DNA from: JAYFQF01 sp034927285
Lineage (GTDB): Bacteria > Bacillota > Peptococcia > DRI-13 > UBA5745
Length of the DNA stretch: 64,000 nucleotides
Assembly: GCA_034927285.1 (NCBI GenBank)
Contig: JAYFQF010000009.1
Coordinates: 1-64,000 of the forward strand
Direction: 5' to 3'
Of the stretch, positions 55,798 to 64,000 are shown in pieces. The notes beneath the pieces are model-generated. The model saw only the letters and a list, made by a program, of their open reading frames with translations. It was not told the origin of the DNA and did not search any database. Positions within the stretch are counted from its first letter, which is position 1. Each line of letters begins with the position of its first letter. A program made the translations under genes and the position numbers.

Positions 55798-56493
55798 ATG
55801 GAGCAGGATTATATCCCCGTCGAAGCTTTGGAGGAAGAAGAAGCCGAAGCCGTCGTAGAGAGCGGCCTCTATGAGGACGTGGAAGACGAAAGGGTTGTGG
55901 AAATGGCGGTGGCCGGTGATAAGAACGCCGAGGAATACCTGGTCCACAAATATAAAAATTTTGTGCGGGCCAGGGCCAGGTCCTATTTTCTCATCGGCGC
56001 GGACAAGGAAGATATTATCCAGGAGGGGATGATCGGCCTGTTTAAGGCCATCCGGGACTTCCGGCCGGACAAGCAGGCCTCGTTCCGGGCCTTTGCGGAG
56101 CTGTGCATTACCCGTCAGATCATTACCGCCATCAAAACCGCTACCCGCCAAAAGCATATCCCCTTAAATTCCTATGTATCGCTGAACAAGCCGATTTACG
56201 ATGAGGAATCAGACCGTACCCTGCTGGACGTCATCACCGGTTCCCGGATCACCGACCCGGAAGAATTGGTGATCAGCCGGGAAGAATTCGACGATATCGA
56301 GGACAAAATGGGAGAAATCCTCAGCCCCCTGGAGTGGCAGGTGCTGATGTATTATCTGGACGGCAAGACCTACCAGGAGATTGCCGTGGACCTGAAGCGC
56401 CATGTAAAATCCATCGACAACGCACTGCAGAGGGTGAAGCGTAAGCTGGAACGCTATCTGACCAAACGGGACCAGCAGAATACAGATAAATAA
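55798..56493 (+). CDS. sigH: RNA polymerase sigma-H-type factor
   Basis: 231 residues. Region 2 (YLVHKYKNFVRARARSYFLIGADKEDIIQEGMIGLFKAIRDFRPDK) and region 4 (LSPLEWQVLMYYLDGKTYQEIAVDLKRHVKSIDNALQRVKRKL) match the SigH/Spo0H branch, which starts sporulation or competence programmes in Firmicutes. The place after cysS-mrnC-rlmB is the classic spo0H locus. The N-terminal 35 residues are acidic and longer than usual. Supports a spore-forming ancestry, not proof of sporulation. Confidence 0.93.
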   Translation: MEQDYIPVEALEEEEAEAVVESGLYEDVEDERVVEMAVAGDKNAEEYLVHKYKNFVRARARSYFLIGADKEDIIQEGMIGLFKAIRDFRPDKQASFRAFAELCITRQIITAIKTATRQKHIPLNSYVSLNKPIYDEESDRTLLDVITGSRITDPEELVISREEFDDIEDKMGEILSPLEWQVLMYYLDGKTYQEIAVDLKRHVKSIDNALQRVKRKLERYLTKRDQQNTDK

Positions 56494-56517
56494 TCCAAAA
56501 GTCTGGAGGGGGTTACA

Positions 56518-57348
56518 TTGACCAGAGCAGACGAAATTTTTCAGGCAAATTGCCGGGCCATTTTAGAAGAGGGAGTTTGGGATAAAGATCAGGATGTCCG
56601 TCCCCGCTGGGCCGACGGCAGCCCTGCCCATACCATAAAAAAATTCGGCATAATCAACCGTTATGACCTGCGGCAGGAATTCCCTGTTTTGACCTTGCGC
56701 AAAACCAACATAAAGGGCGCCGTTGACGAAATGCTGTGGATCTGGCAAAAGAAGTCCAATAATATCCGGGACCTCAACAGCCATATCTGGGACACCTGGG
56801 CCGATGAAAACGGCTCCATCGGCAAGGCTTACGGCTATCAGCTGGGGATAAAGCACCAGTATAAGGAAGGGCTCTTCGACCAGGTGGACCGAGTCCTTTA
56901 CGATCTGCGCCATAACCCCGCCAGCCGGCGCATGATGACCAATATTTACAATCATGCCGACCTGCATGAAATGAATCTGTATCCCTGCGCCTACAGCATG
57001 ACCTTCAACGTGTCGGGGAAGACGCTGAACGGGATTTTGAACCAGCGTTCCCAGGATATGCTGGTGGCCAACAACTGGAATGTGGTCCAGTACAGCGTGC
57101 TTTTGCTGATGCTGGCCCAGGTCAGCGGCCTGGAAGCCGGGGAGCTGGTCCACGTGATCGCCGACGCCCATATCTATGACCGGCATGTGCCTTTGGTGGA
57201 AGAACTGCTGAATCGGCAGCCTCTGCCGGCTCCTCAGCTGTCGGTGAACCCGGAGGTAAAGGATTTCTATGATTTCAAGGTGGAAGACGTTGAGCTGAAG
57301 GATTATCAATGGCACCCGTTCCCGGTTAAAATTCCGGTGGCGGAATAG
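56518..57348 (+). CDS. thyA: Thymidylate synthase (ThyA type)
   Basis: 276 residues from a TTG after TGGAGGGGG. Methylates dUMP to dTMP with methylenetetrahydrofolate. Catalytic C157 in NLYPCAYSMTFNV (a variant of the usual PPCH), QRSQDMLVANNWNVVQYSVLLLMLAQVSGLEAGELVHVIADAHIYDRH is the conserved dUMP-binding region. Paired with folA, which regenerates tetrahydrofolate from the dihydrofolate that ThyA makes. Many Clostridia have thyX instead at this locus. Confidence 0.96.
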   Translation: MTRADEIFQANCRAILEEGVWDKDQDVRPRWADGSPAHTIKKFGIINRYDLRQEFPVLTLRKTNIKGAVDEMLWIWQKKSNNIRDLNSHIWDTWADENGSIGKAYGYQLGIKHQYKEGLFDQVDRVLYDLRHNPASRRMMTNIYNHADLHEMNLYPCAYSMTFNVSGKTLNGILNQRSQDMLVANNWNVVQYSVLLLMLAQVSGLEAGELVHVIADAHIYDRHVPLVEELLNRQPLPAPQLSVNPEVKDFYDFKVEDVELKDYQWHPFPVKIPVAE

Positions 57349-57358
57349 GAGGAAGGCC

Positions 57359-57889
57359 GTGAATCTGATTGTAGCCGCAGATGAAAATTGGGGCATCGGC
57401 CGGGAGGGCCGGCTGCTTTTCCAGCTCTCTCCGGATTTAAAAAAGTTCAAAGCCAGGACTCTGTACGGCACCGTGATCATGGGCCGGAAGACCCTGGAGT
57501 CCCTGCCCGGCGGCCGGCCGCTGAAAAACCGGATCAATATCGTGCTGAGCCGTACCCTGACACAGCCTCAGGCAGCCCCGGCAGAAGAACGGGTGCTGAT
57601 CTGCCGGGACCTAAGTGAGCTGAAAAGCCGGCTGGCGGCCCTGGAGCAGTATCCTGCCGACGAGGATGTCTGGATCATCGGCGGCGCCGAAGTATACCGG
57701 GAAATGCTGCCTTACTGCAAGCTGGCCTATGTTACCCGGGTACAGGCCGCGGCGGCGGCGGATAAGTTCTTTCCGGATCTGGCACAGGAGCCGGGCTGGC
57801 AGTTGAAGGAATCCGGTGTTCCTCAGCAAGGGGAAGGCGTAACTTTTCGTTTCGATATTTATGAGAACAGCCGGGTGAAGGAACTGTAA
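57359..57889 (+). CDS. folA: Dihydrofolate reductase
   Basis: 176 residues from a GTG after AGGAAGG. Reduces dihydrofolate with NADPH. LIVAADENWGIGREGRLLFQLSPDLKKFKARTL holds the substrate acidic residue (D in SPDL), TVIMGRKTLESLPGGRPLKNR and the WIIGGAEVYREMLPY NADPH loop. Ten bases after thyA; one transcript. Confidence 0.96.
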   Translation: MNLIVAADENWGIGREGRLLFQLSPDLKKFKARTLYGTVIMGRKTLESLPGGRPLKNRINIVLSRTLTQPQAAPAEERVLICRDLSELKSRLAALEQYPADEDVWIIGGAEVYREMLPYCKLAYVTRVQAAAAADKFFPDLAQEPGWQLKESGVPQQGEGVTFRFDIYENSRVKEL

Positions 57890-57927
57890 GAACGGGACGG
57901 GAAAGACAAAAAAATCCCACTTGCCTA

Positions 57928-57956
57928 TTGACATAAACGCCAGCTTTTGATAATAT
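57928..57956 (+). promoter_or_regulatory. Promoter of the tRNA cluster
   Basis: TTGACA (57928-57933), 17-bp spacer, TAATAT (57951-57956), about 40 bases before the first tRNA. Confidence 0.8.
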
Positions 57957-57997
57957 AATTCATGCTTGCTGCATTTACTGTAGCAATAATGAAATAT

Positions 57998-58073
57998 CGC
58001 GGGATGGAGCAGCTGGCAGCTCGTCGGGCTCATAACCCGAAGGTCGGAGGTTCAAATCCTCCTCCCGCAACCA
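57998..58073 (+). tRNA. Initiator tRNA-fMet (CAU)
   Basis: 76 bases with encoded CCA. Acceptor starts CGCGGG and ends CCCGCAACCA, giving the unpaired C1-A72 that marks the initiator; the anticodon stem has the GGG/CCC pairs (TCGGGCTCATAACCCGA). Confidence 0.97.
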
Positions 58074-58075
58074 AT

Positions 58076-58151
58076 GCTGATGTAGCTCAGTCGGTAGAGC
58101 GTATCCTTGGTAAGGATAAGGTCACCAGTTCAATCCTGGTCATCAGCTCCA
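58076..58151 (+). tRNA. tRNA-Thr (GGU)
   Basis: 76 bases. Acceptor GCTGATG/CATCAGC, anticodon loop TTGGTAA gives GGU, discriminator T, encoded CCA. Confidence 0.96.
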
Positions 58152-58160
58152 TTTTTTTCT

Positions 58161-58237
58161 GGCGGCGTAGCTCAGTTGGCTAGAGCATGCGGTTCATACC
58201 CGCAGTGTCCGGGGTTCAAATCCCTGCGCCGCCACCA
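58161..58237 (+). tRNA. Elongator tRNA-Met (CAU)
   Basis: 77 bases. Acceptor GGCGGCG/CGCCGCC, anticodon loop TTCATAC gives CAU, encoded CCA. It resembles Firmicute elongator Met rather than tRNA-Ile2 (lysidine type), which also reads CAU in the gene. Confidence 0.93.
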
Positions 58238-58254
58238 TATTTTTTAAATCCGCT

Positions 58255-58276
58255 CAGGCTTCGGGCCTGTTTTTTT
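58255..58276 (+). terminator. Terminator of the tRNA cluster
   Basis: CAGGC-TTCGG-GCCTG stem-loop followed by seven T. Confidence 0.88.
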
Positions 58277-58440
58277 ATGTCCGGATCACCTTGCGTGTGA
58301 GCAGGATTTCATCGCCCATGGAAATTTTCTTAAAAATAAAACTAACCGGCAGGAGAAAAAGAAATCCTATAGAATATTACAAATGCAAAAGGGCAGGGTG
58401 AAAAATATAAAATCGTCATACTGATATAAAGGAATATTTG

Positions 58441-58606
58441 GATAACTATTTTCGAAAAGTTGGTAAGCAAGCGCCTTCAAGCTACTTAATGAAGGATATT
58501 GTTTGCCGGTTTAAACTGAGGCAGACCAGCAGAACTGTTCAGAGCTGCTTATCGCCGATCGGTTGCGAAGAGTTTCTTTCTTCGTGCTTGATCGGCGATT
58601 TTTTTT
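58441..58606 (+). ncRNA. Structured 5' leader or small RNA ending in a terminator
   Basis: A long hairpin (58462-58507) pairs GGTAAGCAA with TTGTTTGCC (with wobble) around an inner CCTTCA/TGAAGG stem. A second stem pairs AGCAG/CTGCT (58528-58549). A terminator closes the segment. The layout suggests a riboswitch-type attenuator for the symporter; I do not match it to a known class. It could also be an independent small RNA. Confidence 0.4.
58551..58606 (+). terminator. Terminator at the end of the structured leader
   Basis: ATCGCCGATC (58551-58560) pairs with GATCGGCGAT (58590-58599), with inner stem GCGAAG/CTTCGTGC, then eight T. It lies 200 bases before the symporter gene. Confidence 0.9.
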
Positions 58607-58804
58607 ATGGTCAGGAGCGTCCCTGAGCTGAAATCCACCGTTTTTAAAGCCGTTTCATTATAACCGCTCCATCTGATTAAAGGTGTCGGAAAAACGGAGA
58701 AAGGAGGAAAGCAGGAGAACAATAAATTCAGAAAGGAGGACAGCCGCGGTTGGCACACTCAATGATTGAATGAAGAAAACCTATGTAAGTGAGGAGGATG
58801 ACCT

Positions 58805-60265
58805 ATGTACAGGATCCCGGTATTGATTTTGTGCGCTCTGTATTTTGCCATGCTGATCGGCGTCAGCGCTTATTCCGGCAAGACGGCCAACAAATCCTTC
58901 ACCGCCTTTGCCATCGGCGGCGGCGCTTTGCCAGTGATCTATGTGATCTTTACCTCCATCGCCTCTCAGTTCGGTTCCGGCAACTTTATCGGACACGGGG
59001 ACTCCGGCTATCTTTTGGGCTTGCCCTGGATCCCTTTCGTCATCGGCGAACAGTTTGCTTTGGCTGTATTTGCCTTTTTGTTTGCACGCTTTCATCAATA
59101 TAACTACAATACCTTGTCTGAGTTCTGTGACCGGAGGATCACCCGCGATAAAGTTACCAGAGCCATTATCGGGGTGCTTATCGCCCTGCCCTGCCTGGCC
59201 TGGGTAGGCGGGCAGGCTATGGGCCTGGGGTTTTTGTTCAATCATCTGACCGGGATTGACGCCAATGTGATTGTGGTCATCGCCGGCATCGTGTTTATTA
59301 TCTACGGCTCCCTGGGGGGGATTTTAGGGATCGCCCGGGTGGACCTGGTTCAGGGCATCCTGATTATTATTCTGGGCGTCTTCTTCTACATTAAAGCCTT
59401 CGGCGTTGTGGACTTCAGTCTGGCTGTGCTGGGTGAACGGATCAAGGCCATTGACCCGGGGATGTGGACCTTCAGTTCCGTGACTCCCGTGGCGCTGCTT
59501 ACCAGCTTTATCACAGGCGCTTTCGGCACCCTGAGCTTTCAGCCCTTCTGGCAAAGGCTTTTCGCCGCCAAGACCGGCAAGGACATTAAACTGGCTTATT
59601 ATATCGGCGCTTTCTGCGGGTGTACCTTCGTTCCCTGTACCGTGCTGGTCGGCATAATCGCCCGGACCGTCAACGGAAATATCACCGGCGGTGCTACCAT
59701 GTGGCTGGTGGCCAACATGATGCCGGCTTTTGCCACAATCCTGGTTTTCGTTTTACTCCTGGCCGCCACCATGAGCACCGGCGTAGCCTTGCTGAATTCC
59801 GCGGCCATCGCGATTACCAATGACTGTATCCGGCCCTTTGGCCAGCAGGACGACAAAAAGCTGATCAAAACCGCCAAGATTTTAACCGCGGTCTGCGGCG
59901 TGTTCTGCATTCTTGCCGCGCTGAAATTCGATTATATCCTGGATTTGGCCAGCCTGGGTTATACGGCCTGCGGCGGCGCGGTGGTTCCTTATCTGCTGAT
60001 CGGCTGGCTGTGGCGGGACAACAGAGAGAATCTGTCCATCAAAGACAGCCGGATTTCTCCGCTGGCGGCGAGATTCTCGTTGATTATCGGCTCCGTGGTG
60101 TCGATTCTTTTTGATACCGTAGGCTTCCTTAAAGCCATCTGCGGCGGCGGCGTAATCCCCGGCGCCGTGGTTACCGGGATTTTGGTTTTGGTTCTTTCCA
60201 GGATCTTCCCCGCCGATTACTCCGACGTTGAGGATATCACGGTCAAGGCGGTCACGGATGTCTGA
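58805..60265 (+). CDS. Sodium:solute symporter family protein
   Basis: 486 residues, about 13 transmembrane helices (LeuT fold). Uses the sodium gradient to import a small solute. SIASQFGSGNFIGHGDSGYLLGLPW near residue 52-78 and the long YGSLGGILGIARVDLVQGILIIILGVF region match SSS transporters of the PutP/PanF branch, and TMSTGVALLNSAAIAITND carries the sodium-site Ser/Thr segment. The solute cannot be predicted. It may be coupled to the next gene, which starts 58 bases after its stop. A structured leader precedes it. Confidence 0.93.
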   Translation: MYRIPVLILCALYFAMLIGVSAYSGKTANKSFTAFAIGGGALPVIYVIFTSIASQFGSGNFIGHGDSGYLLGLPWIPFVIGEQFALAVFAFLFARFHQYNYNTLSEFCDRRITRDKVTRAIIGVLIALPCLAWVGGQAMGLGFLFNHLTGIDANVIVVIAGIVFIIYGSLGGILGIARVDLVQGILIIILGVFFYIKAFGVVDFSLAVLGERIKAIDPGMWTFSSVTPVALLTSFITGAFGTLSFQPFWQRLFAAKTGKDIKLAYYIGAFCGCTFVPCTVLVGIIARTVNGNITGGATMWLVANMMPAFATILVFVLLLAATMSTGVALLNSAAIAITNDCIRPFGQQDDKKLIKTAKILTAVCGVFCILAALKFDYILDLASLGYTACGGAVVPYLLIGWLWRDNRENLSIKDSRISPLAARFSLIIGSVVSILFDTVGFLKAICGGGVIPGAVVTGILVLVLSRIFPADYSDVEDITVKAVTDV

Positions 60266-60323
60266 GCCTGACGCGCTGTTTTCCGGAAACCTGAAAGACG
60301 GTTTAAAAAGGAGGAAAAAAGAG

Positions 60324-61100
60324 GTGTTTGAATTAAAGGAATCAAAAGAAAGTTTTCAGGCGGTAGACGCAGTGGCGATCAATTATCTGCGCTTTGAACC
60401 CGCCGGCGGCTCCGAGAAGGTGCCGGGGGTGCTTTTTGAGCCGGGCAATCGGTGCACCGCCGACGACTATCGCTGGATCGCCGAGGCCATAGCCAAAGAG
60501 GGCTATGTGGTGTACGATATCTATCAAAGAGGCTATGGCTCCGGCACCCCCGGCGTCAACGACCGGGGCGGCCTGATTCAGCAGGGCGATTTCCGGGAAG
60601 CGCTGCGGATTTTAAAGCAAGACCCCCGGGTGGACCCGGAACGTATCGCTGTCGGCGGCCATTCCAACGGCTCGCACATTTCGTTGAGAACGGCGGCCCA
60701 GTTCCCGGTAAACTGCTGCTTTGCCATGTCCCAGGTATGCGACTGGAGTATCTTCGTGAAAGGCGCCGAGGGTTATTATCCGGATTACTATAAGGAGATA
60801 GTTGCCGAATATGGCGGCACCCCGGAGGAAAACCCCGGTCCCTATCAGGAGAGATCCAACCTATATCTGGCCGGGCGGATCACCTGCCCGGTGTTGAATC
60901 TGGTAGGCGGCGACGATACTGTCTGCCCACCCCATCTCAGCAGGATGATGCATGAGGCTTTACTGGCGTCGGGCAATACGGCCTCAGAGCTGCGCGTCAT
61001 TGAAGGGGTAGGACATTTTTTTGAACGATATGCCTTTGACGGGTACAAACTGGAAGAGACGGCGGCGGCGGTCTGTGGTTTCCTGCGGCGAAATCTCTGA
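60324..61100 (+). CDS. Alpha/beta hydrolase (S9/dienelactone-hydrolase type)
   Basis: About 258 residues from the GTG at 60324, nine bases after AAGGAGG; an ATG at 60258 inside the symporter gene lacks a binding site. Ser nucleophile in GGHSNGSH, Asp in LVGGDDTVCPP and His in GVGHFFERY make the catalytic triad; an oxyanion region is near LFEPGNRCTADDYRW. No signal peptide, so cytosolic. Being cotranscribed with a symporter, it may act on the imported solute (peptide or ester); that is inference. Confidence 0.85.
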   Translation: MFELKESKESFQAVDAVAINYLRFEPAGGSEKVPGVLFEPGNRCTADDYRWIAEAIAKEGYVVYDIYQRGYGSGTPGVNDRGGLIQQGDFREALRILKQDPRVDPERIAVGGHSNGSHISLRTAAQFPVNCCFAMSQVCDWSIFVKGAEGYYPDYYKEIVAEYGGTPEENPGPYQERSNLYLAGRITCPVLNLVGGDDTVCPPHLSRMMHEALLASGNTASELRVIEGVGHFFERYAFDGYKLEETAAAVCGFLRRNL

Positions 61101-61220
61101 ACTCAGCGGGCCTGCCATGGCCTTTGGCGGGCCTTTACAAAAAATTGACAACTTTTCTCTTGATTTGCTGCGGCGGGTCCCCTATGATAGAAATTAGCTG
61201 TTTTAAGCCATTCCCAAGAA

Positions 61221-61258
61221 AACTGCGTAGGCAGCCGAGGGCCCCACGCAGTTTTTTT
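61221..61258 (+). terminator. Terminator after the hydrolase
   Basis: AACTGCGT (61221-61228) pairs with ACGCAGTT (61246-61253), then T run to 61258. Confidence 0.88.
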
Positions 61259-61345
61259 AACGGAATATTTCCGAAAAGAATTTTTTATGTTTCATCTTTT
61301 ATATTTCACAAAAGAATACTTTTATAAAAGGAGATCGGTATCGAT

Positions 61346-63088
61346 ATGTTGAAAATCCGGAAAAAGCGGCTCCACCTGAAAGGCAAGCTGGTGCTGAGTT
61401 CTTTATTGCTGATTGCCGCCATGGTGCTTGTCCTGACCACCTTGTCCTACTTCAGCCTTTCAAAGGCCTACGACGAAGCGGTGGCCGTGGCCAGGCAAGG
61501 GTTCGATTCCGTGATCCAGGCCGAGGTTCAGTCCCTAATCAGTAATTTGAACGATAACTATCAGCAGTATCAGGAGCATAAAATTTCAGAGCAAGAGGCT
61601 ATGGACCGGAACATGAGACTGATCCGCTATACCCGGTATAACGGAGACGCCGGTTATTTTGAGGCAGACTTGGCCGACGGCCTCTGCGTGGCTCACATGA
61701 ACCCCAAATTCGAGGGCCTGCAGAGATTGGATTATACGGACCCGGTAGGGAATTATTACATTAAGAATATCATCGCTGCCGGGGATCAGTCCCAGGGCGG
61801 TTTTTCCGAGTATTATTTTGAAAAGCCCGGAGTAGAGGGACTGGTTTATAAAAGGGCCTTTACCCAGAAATTCGAACCCTATGGCTGGTACATTACCACC
61901 GGGGTTTATGAAGACGACGTGGATGCCAAGATCCAGGCCTATGCCCTGGAGAAGAAGAACTCCGTCTTCCGCCTGATCTTAGGCAGCGTGGGGGCTGCCG
62001 CTGTAATGATCCTGTTTATGGTGCTGCTGGCCAATTCCATCTCCGCCAACCTGCGCAAAGTCACCCGGCGGATTCAGCTTCTGGCGGAAGGGGACCTTCA
62101 TACGCCGGTTCCGGATATCCGGGCGGGAGACGAAACGGGGATCCTGGCAGAGGCGGCGGAACAAACAATCCTCAGCCTGCAGGAAATTATCGGCGATATT
62201 ACGGAAAATCTCACTAAGATGGCGGAGGGCGACCTGAGCAGCCAGAAAGTCCGGCAGTACCCGGGAGATCTGACGCCGATTCAGGAATCCCTTCATCGGA
62301 TTCTGGATTCAATGAACCGGATCTTTCTGCAGTTTCGTGAGTCCGCCCAGCAGGTGGCCACCGGCGCCGAACAGGTCGCCGGCGCTTCCCAGCTGCTGTC
62401 CCAGGGAGCCGCGGAGCAGGCCGGTTCCCTGGAGGCTCTGTCCGTCAACATCGCGGAAATATCCGGCGGGGTCGGCAAAAACGCCAAAAAAGCCGCCGAT
62501 GTAAGGGGGCTGGCTGAAGCGGCTGAAGAAGAAGTGAAAAACGGCGGCCGTCAGATGGCAGATATGGTGAAAGCCATGGAGCAGATCAACAACTCCACGA
62601 AAGAAATCTCTAACATCATTCGGGTGATTGAAGATATCGCTTTCCAAACCAACATTCTTGCCCTGAACGCGGCTGTGGAGGCCGCCAGGGCGGGCAGCGC
62701 CGGCAAAGGCTTTGCGGTGGTGGCCGACGAGGTGCGGAGCCTGGCGGTAAAAAGCGCCGGCGCCGCAAAGGAAACCACGGCATTAATTGAAGCCTCGGCC
62801 AAAAAGGCCGAGGAGGGAACGAAAATCGTCGATTCCACGGACCGTTCCTTACAGAAGATCGTTTCCGGCGTAATGGAAATATCGACATTGATTCAGGACA
62901 TCGACGAGGCCTCGGCCCGGCAGGCGGATTCTCTGGAAAAGGTTACGGCAGGCGTGGAGCAGATATCTTCCGTTGTGCAAACCAACTCCGCCACGGCTCA
63001 GGAAAGCGCCGCCCTCAGCCAGGAGCTCTCCTCTCAGTCCGGGGTGCTTCAGCAGGAAATCGGCAGGCTCAGGCTGGCGAAATCGTGA
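61346..63088 (+). CDS. Methyl-accepting chemotaxis receptor with Cache sensor
   Basis: 580 residues. Transmembrane helices at about 16-36 and 207-230 bracket an extracellular single-Cache domain ([49 protein letters not shown] end). HAMP follows (about 232-285) and then the signalling hairpin (about 330-575) with the conserved tip [39 protein letters not shown] that binds CheA and CheW. The ligand is unknown. No che genes are adjacent. ATG follows GGAGATCGG. Confidence 0.95.
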   Translation: MLKIRKKRLHLKGKLVLSSLLLIAAMVLVLTTLSYFSLSKAYDEAVAVARQGFDSVIQAEVQSLISNLNDNYQQYQEHKISEQEAMDRNMRLIRYTRYNGDAGYFEADLADGLCVAHMNPKFEGLQRLDYTDPVGNYYIKNIIAAGDQSQGGFSEYYFEKPGVEGLVYKRAFTQKFEPYGWYITTGVYEDDVDAKIQAYALEKKNSVFRLILGSVGAAAVMILFMVLLANSISANLRKVTRRIQLLAEGDLHTPVPDIRAGDETGILAEAAEQTILSLQEIIGDITENLTKMAEGDLSSQKVRQYPGDLTPIQESLHRILDSMNRIFLQFRESAQQVATGAEQVAGASQLLSQGAAEQAGSLEALSVNIAEISGGVGKNAKKAADVRGLAEAAEEEVKNGGRQMADMVKAMEQINNSTKEISNIIRVIEDIAFQTNILALNAAVEAARAGSAGKGFAVVADEVRSLAVKSAGAAKETTALIEASAKKAEEGTKIVDSTDRSLQKIVSGVMEISTLIQDIDEASARQADSLEKVTAGVEQISSVVQTNSATAQESAALSQELSSQSGVLQQEIGRLRLAKS

Positions 63089-63323
63089 AAAAGTAGCAAT
63101 ATTCCCAGGGCGCCGGGTTTTAATCTTTTTTTAATCTTGTCTAAATCAGGATTTAAAAAAGGCCTGTTATACTCAAAATAAACAAGGAATGCTGCAAGGT
63201 CTGCCGGCGAAAAATGGCCGGGAACCGGAAAACCTCCGGTAAGGTTCGGTAAGAACCGGTAAGGCCCGGCAGCGCCGGCAGCTTAACAGGCCCGAAAGAT
63301 ACGGATAAAGAAGGAGAGCGCCC

Positions 63324-64000
63324 TTGAAAAACCTGCTGACAAAAATCATAGCCTTACTGCTGAACTTCTGGGCTGCCATCGGCATATTAACTGCGGCGGT
63401 GGTAAATATCTGGGGCTTTGGCCAGGGCCTGGAGCAAAGAGGCGTGCATGTGGCCACAGCCACCCTGCTGCTTTATAGCTGGTCTTATGCCCTATATTAT
63501 CTGGCCCGGCGGCTGGCGGCCAGACCGAAGACCAACCCGGCCCTGGCCTGTCTGCCTTATCTTTGGTGCGGCCTGGTGATGCTGCCGGCTACCGCCGGTT
63601 TTGGACGGCTGCTGCTTCTGATCTGCCTGGCCCTGGGCTCGGCGGCACTGACCTTTTGGTATGGGCGGCAAAAGAGAAATCAGAAGCCGGAAAAAGGGAA
63701 ACAGGGCAAAGCGGTCCCTAAAGCCGATCCCCAGCCGTATACCCCCGGCGGCGTGACCATAAAGCCTGCGTCCACGGAAGCGGAGCTGAAGGCTTTTATT
63801 ACCAAGCTGCGCTATGCCCGGACCAGGATCAGCGATCAGGACTTGATCCGCAATGTTGTGGAAATCGAAGCCATCGTGGCGGATATGGATAAAAATAAAG
63901 ACCTGCATAAGGCTAATCGCAAGGACCTCCAGAAGGTGAGCGGCTATTATCTGCCCACGGCCCTGAAGCTGCTGAAAACCTACGGGGATATTGAATCCAA
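63324..64000 (+). CDS. XpaC-like protein (5-bromo-4-chloroindolyl phosphate hydrolysis family), partial
   Basis: The first 225 codons of a gene that runs off the window, starting at a TTG five bases after AAGGAGAG. Two to four hydrophobic helices in residues 4-110 (IIALLLNFWAAIGILTAAVV, VATATLLLYSWSYALYYLA, LLLLICLALGSAALTFW), then a basic linker and a helical domain ending in GYYLPTALKLLKTYGDIES. The YYLPTxLKLLxxY motif is typical of XpaC; relatives are usually followed by a toxic-anion-resistance (TelA-type) gene. The function is not well established. Confidence 0.75.
   Translation, partial: MKNLLTKIIALLLNFWAAIGILTAAVVNIWGFGQGLEQRGVHVATATLLLYSWSYALYYLARRLAARPKTNPALACLPYLWCGLVMLPATAGFGRLLLLICLALGSAALTFWYGRQKRNQKPEKGKQGKAVPKADPQPYTPGGVTIKPASTEAELKAFITKLRYARTRISDQDLIRNVVEIEAIVADMDKNKDLHKANRKDLQKVSGYYLPTALKLLKTYGDIES

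Larger units (their letters stand above)
58277..58804. other. Non-coding leader region upstream of the symporter
   Basis: No gene. It contains the structured segment 58441-58606 with a terminator, and a purine-rich tract (AGAAAGGAGGACAG near 58729) before the symporter. GTGAGGAGGATGACCT supplies the ribosome binding site at 58790. Confidence 0.6.

Overview
The window reads as a chromosomal segment of a GC-rich Firmicute of the Clostridia type (a diderm Negativicutes relative cannot be excluded). The evidence is gene order and gene content: secA-prfB, ftsEX, ctpA, uvrBAC, rapZ-whiA, gapA-pgk-tpiA-secG, ctsR-clpC, radA, carD-PIN/TRAM-ispDF-cysS-mrnC-rlmB-sigH, strong AGGAGG ribosome binding sites, frequent TTG and GTG starts, and two secreted proteins with a C-terminal copper-amine-oxidase-like stalk domain. 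A selenocysteine tRNA implies that the organism makes selenoproteins, though no sel genes lie here.

Layout. 1-4.4 kb: two minus-strand secreted proteins; the first seems cut at its 3' end by an insertion-sequence-type repeat at the window edge. 4.4-6.8 kb: a gene-poor accessory patch with an orphan PD-(D/E)XK-like nuclease, direct repeats, a 216-bp element with nested inverted repeats, and a probable type I toxin-antitoxin locus. 6.8-27.8 kb: secA, prfB with its programmed frameshift, a split transketolase, ftsEX with two tandem LytM-type hydrolase activators and ctpA, then uvrB, uvrA and uvrC. 27.8-28.8 kb: a second gene-poor patch with another copy of the nested-repeat element and a 4 x 28 bp repeat array. 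28.8-40 kb: a YvlD-like membrane protein, a HAD phosphatase, rapZ-whiA (yvcK absent), ferredoxin, tRNA-Sec, rpoN, the glycolytic cluster, secG and the membrane pyrophosphatase hppA. 40-44 kb: a dead ECF sigma gene and ctsR-clpC (mcsA and mcsB absent). 44-47.3 kb: a minus-strand ABC-transporter operon with a Cys-rich protein behind a promoter and a perfect palindrome that resembles metal-repressor operators. 47.4-58 kb: radA, carD, isoprenoid, translation and RNA genes, sigH, thyA-folA, then a cluster of three tRNAs. 58.2-64 kb: a structured leader before a Na+/solute symporter and a hydrolase, a chemotaxis receptor, and the start of an XpaC-like gene that runs off the edge.

Theme. Many housekeeping proteins carry unusual Ala/Gly/Glu-rich tails or inserts (UvrA, UvrC, ClpC, CysS, CtpA, and smaller ones in TpiA and IspD), and short tandem duplications occur between genes. 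This suggests that slipped-strand repeat expansion is unusually well tolerated here. The best candidates for undescribed biology are the nested inverted-repeat elements (5.7 and 28.3 kb), the type I toxin locus (6.2 kb), the operator-controlled ABC operon with its Cys-rich partner (44-47 kb), and the structured leader at 58.5 kb.
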